Source: Platynereis dumerilii (lineage: Eukaryota; Annelida; Polychaeta; Phyllodocida; Nereididae). Taken from it: a stretch of DNA of 64,000 bases. The notes under the pieces were generated by a model that saw only the letters and a list, made by a program, of their open reading frames with translations, was not told the DNA's origin and ran no database searches. Below are positions 30,451 through 41,100 of this stretch, piece after piece (position 1 is the stretch's first letter; every line of letters starts with the position of its first letter). The DNA is taken from NCBI GenBank assembly GCA_026936325.1, contig JAPTHN010000001.1, positions 98,037,859 to 98,101,858 on the forward strand, read 5' to 3'. The position numbers were made by a program, and so were the translations under genes.

Positions 30451-33400
30451 CAATGAGGTGAATGATGGTTTAATATGTTGCCCAACTCTAAAGATAGGAG
30501 GAGTTATATCTCTACATGAGAAAATTTACAATTCTAAACAATTAGGCCTACACCAGTTTATTTGGTTGCTGAATTACCATATTGTCTGGCAAGTTAGCTC
30601 TGATCAACTGAAAGCATTATTTTTAAAGTTTGTCACTATTAAGGCCTATATTCACAACCTTTCAGTACTACGTACTACTGCCATGAGAACTCCGCTTCCT
30701 ACAAAGCGACCAGGTCACCAGGACCCATTTGTCCCATGTATAATCAATACCACAAGTATCAATTATTCACTAAGCCACTTTAAAGGCATAAAGAAAAGAT
30801 GACCATGAGCTGGACATCCAGCTAGGACTCAGTTATGGCACGTGTCTCAAAGTGGATAATCGCAAAACATAAGCCAATGAGCCAGTCTGATACGGAGAGC
30901 ATGACCTGAGATTATGTCCATAGCCACGTGACCTAATGGCAAACCTATGGACAACAACAAACTGCACGTTTTATGCAATAACAAATCTGCATAATCATAT
31001 ATTTAGTTATTTACTGCAGATATATATAATACAATTATGCCACAAATTAATAAACAATATGACAAATACTATGTCTATTGAAAGATATCTCATATTGGTC
31101 TCAAAACAATACCAGGGCTTTATCAAGGAATTGAAGAAATACCTATTGAAAATAATAAAGAGCTATAAAATGAGAAATGATGCAAGGCACTAGCAAAATC
31201 AAATGATAGGGCTTTTTAATAAGTTCAATATTTAACTGTTAAGCTCTCTACATGGATATTTCATAAACTTTGTTGTTTAGCAAATATGTAGCATGGTTAT
31301 GCCAACTAATCAGAACTATACAGCTATAGCCTGTTGCCCTGACCTTTTAGAAGCTATGTGACAAAAATGTGGATGTGTATTGAATGCATATTGAGAACAG
31401 CTGACTGTTGCAGGACATCAGCATAGACCTGACTGCTGCAGGCTTGCATCCTACATCAAGTAATATGTGACTGCCACTAGTAGCTACTATTGAAAGACCT
31501 GCTAGCCGCATGCCATAGTAATGGTCATACAAATTACATACACAATGAAGTGATGATACCATATATGCATAACACCGTAAACAAGCGAGCAGTCAGGTCA
31601 ACTGTTGAGTGTTGACCTAGGAAGGTAACAGCATAAAATGCCCTATATTCCTTCCACACAACATAGTGAACACAGGCTTGGGATGGCCCCTGCTTGACGG
31701 CCCTGATGGGATGGGATTCCCGGATCACAGAATCACCAATTTCAGACTGATCACTGAGATCCGGACACCAGCAAAGACCTGTCTGATGCAAAAATCAGCA
31801 TACCGGGTATCTGTCTCCTGGACTCCTATGGAGCCAACAGCAGTGACAGAGTCTGGAGTGAGGTTCAGTACTGAATACAGGTGATGCTTCACTGTTTGCG
31901 AGATGACACAGCCAGACAACTGAGACCATGTCAGCGAATGCTAAATTATGCAGCAACAGCCTCCTTTGTGGACCTCCAATATAGACAAAGTGTGATCCTT
32001 TGGGTATGGGACTGATATGGATGGGTGAAAACTGATAAGGATCTCGCTATGCGTTTTTATTAGTTTTTTCTTAATTTCTAATCAATAAATTCCAATGAGG
32101 AGGTTGGCTGGGAGCATACAACAGAATCATAGATCTTGAATGGAGGTCAGTTTTCAAACAAATTGCATTCCGTGTACTGGCACGTAATGTTGTTTGACAG
32201 AATCTACATATGTACGCCAATATAAAATAGCAGGTCATCAGTCACATCACATCAGTGATCTATTTCCAAAAACACAATACAACAGCATTGCAGTGAATAA
32301 CATCAAAAATTACAGCTCTTTATACTGAGCAGATAATACACGTTCCACAGTGTTGTCTGGTCCCATTATGGATTCCCATAAAACGCAACACAAGCTTGCA
32401 TTCATGTGAGGGGAGATGCGAGCCAACAAGTATGACTGAAATCTAAATACTTCATGTCCATGGGAACACAGACCATGTACTGGCATGTAGACATACTGCA
32501 TATATTGCAAACAGGGGATTCCCCTTGTGCTTCTGACACTCTTTTATCTAAACTTCACAGATCTCTAGTATCTCTCTTGATATTTATAAAAATTTTGTAT
32601 CAAAATATTGTCATAATAAAATGGTTATTCTAGTATTTCCTGGTCCCACTAAATTCTTAGAATTCTCTTCTTATCACGAAACATTAGTGTGTAGGCCTAC
32701 CATAAATATCATCACTTTTTAGATATATGTGGTTCACAAACTGTTCACCAGTTTAACATTCAGTGGGCACTCAGCTATGTAGGCTGCATGCATCTGTTTC
32801 CAATAACTCAGCTGTGAGTGCCAAGTTATAAACGACACACAGCAAGCTGAAGAAAACATTTAAAAAAAACTTAACAACATCAAGTAGAGATATTAAGTTG
32901 CATCCTTCACTAAAATAATTTTTTTATAGCGAGTTACCCATAAGAAAAAAATACGACCTATCCAAATTTATATCAATTACATGGTTTTAAAAATAAATTG
33001 GAATTTGTATTAATTAAATTGATATGCATGCATGGTTGTTTTACACCAGCAGAATTCCTAATTCAATCATGCTACAGATAAATACACTTCTGTTTATACC
33101 AGCTGATTACTGTTGTTTATTGAAAAACCATGCGCATACAATAGTAAAATACACGAAAAAAGTAGTTTTATATATGTTTATAATGATGAACCATTCCTGC
33201 TTTCAGTCTTCACACTTCAATGACCAGACTGCACTGTATTTCTTGGGCTCAAATGCAGAATGTGTCAGAGAATGCATTAAAGATACATAGCCTTTGGGGT
33301 TTTTGGTGACAGGTAGGGCTGTCAGCAGGGTCGTGCCTCGTGGGTACACAAATACACAAACATGTCACTTGCACCCCAACCAGAAACAGATTGATTCCCT

Positions 33401-33945
33401 GTCAACAGGTCTGCAATTATTGGAGTGTCAATACTGCGCAGATCGAAACAAAGACTTTGTTGTGTTAAACAAGGTGCACTGAGTACACACTGATCAATCA
33501 ATGCTTTGACTAACCCAAAATAAGTCGATATTTTGCAGAGAAAATTATTCTGATTTGACTCCACATTGAAAAGTAGGTCAACAGTGCCAAGCAGATGCTT
33601 AGCCAAAAATTTACAGCTGTTGCAGAGACAGTCAGCTAATTGAAAACGAATTGAAAAGAAAAGCATACTTACATGATGCAAGTGATGTTAACAAAGCAAC
33701 AACGGCCTTTATCTTTCCCCAGCTTCTTGCAAATTGAAGCTGACTTCAGCACACACCAGACAGAAAGCCGCCCCCGACAAACACTGGTGAAGTTCCCCAA
33801 CTCGCCACTTGGAACTCTGCTCCAACTCCAGTGCCATCTAGCGAAATTGTCACCACAACAGAAAAGTGGGTGTGGCACTAAATCAGCTGATTATCCCATT
33901 CCAAAACCAAATTCTCCCAGTAGTGGCAAGAACCTGCTGCTTATC

Positions 33946-34130
33946 CCATCCGTGTTTTGGCTTTACGTCCTTATTGCACTTGGACACAACATTGAGGCGA
34001 CAAGACGACTGCAGTTCAACATAAGCTAACATAATTGTCCAGTGATTCTGGTTGAACCCAGGTCTGGAATTGGACCTGAGACCCAATTGGATATCCTGAG
34101 AGCTTCCAACTGAGTTGCTAACCATCAATG
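33946..34130 (-). repeat. Degenerate tRNA-derived SINE
   Basis: The minus strand gives TTAGCAACTCAGTTGGAAGC (A-box-like) and GGGTTCAACCAGAATC (B-box-like) ahead of GACGTAAAGCC. It is more diverged than the other copies. Confidence 0.6.
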
Positions 34131-35003
34131 CAATTAATGTTAAGACCCACTACCCAGGAAGTACTAATGGAACCAACAGCAAAGAAAATTTACACATTTT
34201 AAATGTTTATTTTCTAAAATTCACATGGAATGATGACTCATCCTTTAAATGTCATTGAGCTCATTATAATTATATCAAAATACCTTCAAAAATCATAAAT
34301 TTAAATAGAAATTTTCAATAGTAAAAATCAAATTAATCATATGATTATGAGATCACATAAAGTCAATCTCCAAAAAACACTTCATGTTACGGCATGCATA
34401 AAATCATAATTCAAGTTTGAGAATTAATTATACAATAAATTAAACACCGTGGTATTCGAATTAGTACAATATGAATATGCAAGTAAACTTTTTGGCAACT
34501 TAGTCCACAGAGGAAAAAGGAAAATATTAGCACGAGAATAAACATATATATATATATCAATGTAACAGTTTAAATTAATATCAAAACCAACAATCAACTG
34601 AATTTTCTTGAAAAGCTGAACAGCTAAACAAGAGTAACTTTTGTAACTTCATCAGTAACTGTGCAAATGCTTGTAAAATAATGGCAAACAGTAGGCCTAC
34701 TAAAATTATTATTCACTATCGACCCTATATATATCATCAATATATAATCAATTTTGGAAAAATTATCACCTTAGTCTAAAATTGGCAATAACTGTAAAAG
34801 AATAATATAATAACTAAACCAAATCTGACTCTTTGCAAAGTTTTTCTACAGTTGCGGAGAGCTCTGCCAGCAGAACAATAATACAATGTATATATTTTAT
34901 GCAGTCAACAAAATTTTGTTAGTGTCCCTGATCATAGTAAAGTCTGTGAGTAAGATCACTTATTTGTTCACGTGCATAATCATTAATAGTAAAATAAATT
35001 TCC

Positions 35004-35161
35004 TTAGTCTGTGTGATCATCAGAATCTTCAGGCAGATTTACATAAGGCGTCGCCTTCTTATAAAGAACATAATGCTGAACAATGAACAGAATATCAAAC
35101 ATAATTGAAAAGGCACCAAGTCCAAATTTTGTTGGATCACCAAATATTGAACCCCAGTCAT
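35004..35161 (-). CDS. CTNS: CTNS exon 9: last TM and lysosomal tail
   Basis: 158 bp to the TAA, acceptor TTTTTCAG. It encodes [18 protein letters not shown], the last TM and a tail ending in [18 protein letters not shown] is a YxxPhi adaptor-binding motif where human has GYDQL; the acidic extension after it is longer than in human. Confidence 0.96.
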
Positions 35162-38100
35162 CTGAAAAACAAAGAAAAAAACATTTAAAGTAAATACAAA
35201 CGGGACATACTTCAAAATTACCCATACAATAAAAGACAGTACTTATCATAATGAGAAGGGGTAAATAGATCTGAAAAATTAATTCTAAAGCTTGGCAGAC
35301 AGGGCTATTTATATCCAGACATATCTATAGCTGTCAATATACAATGTTTTTCTTGACCAAGTGTTGTAAATTGTATTTATATTCACTTATAGTTTACGAG
35401 TATCTTTTAGACCTATGTATAGGCCTACATGAACAATATTTTCCAGCAACCTGACTATGAAAAAAAAATCTATATAATCTCTACAGGCTTCAGCTCTGTA
35501 AATTTTGAAACTTTCAAAACCATGAAAACTTTGTAAAGCCTTGCAGCATCATTTGTGATGACTCCAGGTAATGACTCAACCAGCAAATTAATATGAAGGT
35601 AGTTCAAGGTACTTACCATTGTTGTACGACAGCAAAAACATCTGTAGCAAGCTGAGGGACCCACCAGTGCAGTCCAAGAGGACATTTCCTATACTCCATC
35701 CAACTGTGCTTTTGCGCCTGTAGTTCATTAACGCCTGGGGATAAAAATAGTATGAGATGAGCCTAAATGACACATTTTGTCATTCTAGTATGATGATTTC
35801 TTACAGATGAAAAAAGAAAGCCATAATGATTGGTTTCATCTCTTCAACATGTGAAATGTCAATGCACATAATTACAGTTTGATGATATTTGAACAAGCAA
35901 ACTATTTTGAACAAGCAAATTATGAATAATATAATATGATTTTCTAGAATGCAAATTGACCAATATCAGATTGCTAAACAGTTACTTTACAAAATTGCAC
36001 ATTAACAAAGGTTAAAATATGTTTAACCTCCAAAATTTGTGCAGAATCTGAATATTTAATTTGTTTTCACTGCAGGAATCTTGCCTCATCAGCTTCAGAA
36101 TAGGGCCAAAAAATAATAAAATCAAGTTTGTTTTTTTTTTAAACATTGTGACAGTATAGCCTACCTGAGGAATATATTTAATGAGAGTGACGCCCAACTT
36201 GATATAGGAAAAGTAGTAGACGTAAGTGAGCCAGGTGATGACTTGAGTAGCACCCAGGATGCAAGTGACCAGAGCAAACAACCACGCTGCACCGAGCAAT
36301 CCTGTGCAGATTTTGGAGACCTTTTGTTCACCTCGCTGAAATTGTTAAAATAAAACAAAAAGAGGATAAGCCACTTAAAATATACATAAGTACAAGATTT
36401 AAGGATTGCTGTCAATAATACTTATGATAAAGAATAACCTCTAAAGCATTTATCACAATCTAATATATATATATGCTGTTTTACTGAATTTAGTGACGGT
36501 CATTTGACCTTCATTGTTTATTGCTATCAGCTGATCTCCCAAGGCTTCTGGTTTTAAACCATAGTTTATACCTATAGCATACAAACTTTGACTCGACATT
36601 TTTTTAAACATTTTACTCTTGAGTCTTCCTCAATCGTTATTAAAATGTTTCTAATTCAAAAAAAAAAAAAAATTATTATTCGTGACTTTTCTATGAATTA
36701 ATTTTTCAGAAATGTCAATCGATCTAAGCAGCTTTACACAATGATGGCCGTTATATGCATAAGGGCTATTCCATCTAAATCTATAGGGGAAGGGGGATGG
36801 TCGGGGCATTTTTTTTTTGTGAGATGGATGTAGGTGTCGGCGACAATTCGATTCAGATTCAAAGAAACCGATTTAGATGTATGTAGGGGACACGAGAAAT
36901 TCCAAGAAACCGATTTAGATGTATGTAGGGGACACGAGATTCAATTTAAATGTATGGGGTACTACCACTCCATGAAGGCTTACCCATTGTAATAATGAAA
37001 TTTTAATTTGATGCATGTAGGGTGGGTAAAAAAATTGTTTTTGATGCCTGTAGGGTCTGGAAAAAAATTGATGTTGAAGTATGGGGTCCGAAAAAATTCA
37101 ATTCAGATGCATATTAGGGTGGGACTGTCACCCCAATGTTTGCGGATCAAACCTGACTTTTTTTTGCAAGTGAAGTTGGCATATGAGAGCATGTGTGTAA
37201 AATTTCAGCTCATTCTATTCACATTTAGAGGTAGCATATTTCACTTGAAGTTTATAATGTAAATCCCCATTGGCGAGACCTGAAAAAACCTGCAAAAAAG
37301 CATGATTTTCTAAAAATGGGACTTAGAATCAATATTTTTTTACCATTCAAAAACTACGGGGGAGGGTTTTGGGAGGGCAGTTTATAACCGCCATAATTTT
37401 GCATTTTCACTCTTCATCTCTGCACAATGTAATGTCCAATATCAGCTAAATATGACGAAAATGACTCAAAAAAGCCTAAATTTCGAGATTTTAGCTCCTC
37501 AAAGTGGCAAACAAATATATATTTTATAGCAAAATGGACGCCTGTTCTGAAGTGCCCACTATGTCTCTATGCCAACCTCACTTGCAAAAAACGGTCAGGT
37601 TTGATCCGCCTAAGATTTCCAAAATGCGGGGGGGCAAGTCCCACCCTAATGCATATAGGGGGTCAAAAACGTAACCCGACCGACCCCCCCCCCCCCAAAT
37701 ACTTCTAAATGGAATAGCCCTAATAATATTATTCATAATCATTACACATTTTTATGGACTTTAGTAACGATAGTCGATAGTGGTTCAACAAAAAAATATT
37801 TTTAGAAAGAGGATGGTAGCAAATTACTAACCTCATAGATAAAGCATTGAAATATTGTGAATGCTGTTATGAAAACAGCATGTATGGTGAAAAAGACATC
37901 ATTGAGTTGCACAGGATTCACCCCTCGAGGATGAGCTTCGCCATATTGTCTCTGAAATATGAAAAAATATATATATATTAAAATTTCACAATACCCAAAC
38001 TTGACTCAATTATAAAAGAGTTAATGCATAAACTGTCCTGCATTTATGTGAATACAGAATTTGCTGGTGCGGTTGAAAAAATTGTCAAAATATGCTAACG

Positions 38101-41100
38101 CTGTGTTAAATTCAAAATTGAAACAGCTTAAGAGTACACACTGCGTGACAGTCAAGAATTCAGAATTTTGAGCGCAAGGACAGAAAGACTTGAAAGACAG
38201 CAGATAAGGACACAAATTTCTCTGTCCGCATCAAGGCTCTCAGACTCCCATACAAGTCATCACCAGTCCCGCTATGACAATGAGAACAGAAGGTCAAGGA
38301 TGCCAACAAAACCAATGTAAAGAAGTAGAACGTCCACTCATGATTACATAAGATACCTTAATTTCTTCAATCCAATACATGCCAATGTTAAAGACGCCAT
38401 ATGCAATGAAGCCAGTGAGGTTGTAGGCCAAGAAATCAAAATTCAGACCAACGACACTGAAATGAAAGATCACAAATTAGTGAGGTGATGAATAACTAAT
38501 AACATACTAACATGTTTATTATTTAACCATCTAAACAGCTAAAAGATATATTTGCTATCACACCATTTACCTTTTTCTTCTGAAGTTGCTAATGACTTGA
38601 GGATAGAATGAAATGGACCAGGCCACAAAATACATCCATCCAATAATAGCATTGAAGACATTGAGGCCCTTGTCATGCACAACCTGTACTCTCAGATAAG
38701 TATCGTTCAACCTGGAAGAACAGAAACAAAAACATGGAAATACCTTTATGACACAAGACTTTGTACACACTCAGAACCAACAATTATCATTCAGCAACTT
38801 ATACCACAATTATTTCCACGGCAAAAATATTTTTTAATAAATTAACAATCTGTCTCAACTCAGGAAATACAAATCATAACATAATAAACTCCAATGGCCA
38901 GCCATACATTACTACTTCATTGAGGTTCAGTCTCCACTTACATCTTCAAGTCATTTATTTATCACCATACAATCAATGTCAATCATACAGAGCTGCAAAT
39001 ACGGCCACATCTTGTCTTCTCTGGCAATACTTACAACATCTCAAGCTTTTACATAGCTGTGTACATTGTGAACCAGATGTAGCAATGTTTAAAATCAGTT
39101 TAGTGTTTGTTGAAGCAGTCATATAGCATGTATAGAATAAAACCAAGTTAATGTAAGTATATTATCGCCAGGTGTACCTCCCATACAGAAGGCCCACTTA
39201 GCATATTGACGCGAGATCAAATCCAGCAATCAATAGAAATGTTGAACACTGACAGCCTACAACCATAAAGTCTATATTTCCGAGTAACACATTTGGATGT
39301 AAAATTTTCTCCGTACAGGATTACAATTTAATAACTGACACAAACTAATGCATATATGTCAAATACAGGTAGTGCAAGATAAATACATATATATCACATC
39401 ACATCTATGTATACAACATAAAATACAACATAAAGTTATTAAAACTGGCTCAGTTTCATAGATGTGCATTGATCAACTACAGTTCACAAATGATAAATCA
39501 CTATCAATAATATACCTGAACTTTTTAAAACAAAATCTATCATAAGGTGCTGCGGTTCTTCATGATTCATGAACCTTTGATTTAAAACATTCATCACAAA
39601 ATTAATAAACGAAAAGTTAAGGTTTTGTCGATAAAAATTGTATAAGTGTTGATTTTGACGAACAACTGAACATCATCTAAAAAGTCTGGCAAGAACTTAC
39701 AAGACTACTTGTTTTGAATGATTAAAATGATGCTGCTATTTTGACAAAACAAATAGCTTACAACATCACATATCAAGATTAGCATTAGTCTTTTCACAAA
39801 CAAGGACAAAATCACAAAAATGGGGTAAAATCAAGGCAAGCAACTGAGGAAAGTGTGAAAGCGAATCCCTCTTATGACCGATCTAGTCAACAGATTCATC
39901 ACAGCCATGTTGTTACAGCACTCAGTTTAAACTGCTTACTGCTAAGACTTGAGGATAGATGAATAGTTGATTTGGGCTTAACATCCTGTATTTATGCACT
40001 TGGGAAGGATAATTAGGACAGGTCGAGGACACAGCATGAGGCGAAGGACGATTGAAACATACATCTAACGTGGGTCTGCGGTTCAGAGAGGATGACCTGG
40101 CAGGAGCTGGATTCGAACCAAAGGACTCAGCAACTGGCAGCCCATCATGCTACCACTGAGCCAACCAACCCCCTCCCCCCCCATCCTTAGACTTGAGGAT
40201 AAAGCCATTAATGTGACTCTAAGTGAGTTTATAACATCAAGGTAACATGGTCACAAGATAGCACTTACATTGTGATTTACAGCATGAAAACAGCACACAC
40301 TCTGGAGTCACAAGCACATGATTTTAGGAAATCTCACACACATGTGAGCATGATTGTTTATCTTTGTACTGCTAAAACAATACAAAATTGTATGATTAGT
40401 ATTGATTGCCACTAAATTAAAATAATTATATTACTCACCCTTGAAACTGGCTGGACTCTGAACCTATTCCAACTATGATGGACCCAGCAGACATGGCATG
40501 AACAACAAAGGATGCTTCTTGTTGGTCCTTCTCTAGCGTTATATTACGAATAGGTTCTGTGATATTTTTCTTCTGCTGTGTTGATATATCCTTGCCAGAT
40601 TGATATGTGAAGTAAACTTCAGCTTTTTCTTGGAGTGGCTCACTGGAAGAGATGAGTAATACCGTATTAGACTGTACATAGATTTTGTTATAAACTTATA
40701 AGTACATACGTAGTGGCATATTCAGGGGGGGGGCACTGGGCCTTCCCCCCTCCCCCCGGCTCAAAATTAACATGGATGACATAGGAAACACTGCAGAGCA
40801 CCGTAAATTTCCTGCATAATATGCCCCCCTCAGCCCATTTCTAGACATGATCCTGCTTATACGATATAAGATGCTAGGAATTAACAAGCTTAACCAGAAT
40901 TTTTTTTATATTTTAGACATTTGTTACAATTTGCAAAATTTGATCTGTTGACAGGAGAGTGGGAGTAAGTGACTTTCCATTGTTTGTGGCTAATGATTCA
41001 TCATTCGTTAGCCCATGAGTCATGAGACAAGTTATTTTTGGAAAATGTAAGTCATCAATCAAAAAAAATAATTTCACTTAAGTACTATTCTGCTATTTTC

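Larger units (their letters stand above)
26824..35003. other. Region between SLC44A1 and CTNS, no gene seen
   Basis: AT-rich, with scattered SINE copies (28.66, 30.37, 33.95 kb). Short open frames here show no domain, codon pattern or splice-linked partner. It should contain the SLC44A1 promoter and any 5' UTR exon plus the CTNS 3' UTR, but I could not place them. Confidence 0.5.

Noticed and set aside
31640-31900. Overlapping frames on both strands with moderate GC, possible exon
   Set aside because: No domain, no convincing splice pair and no neighbouring exon; probably an old repeat fragment.
40714-40860. Possible further G-run MITE in CTNS intron 2
   Set aside because: G and C runs are present, but no inverted end or target duplication could be matched.
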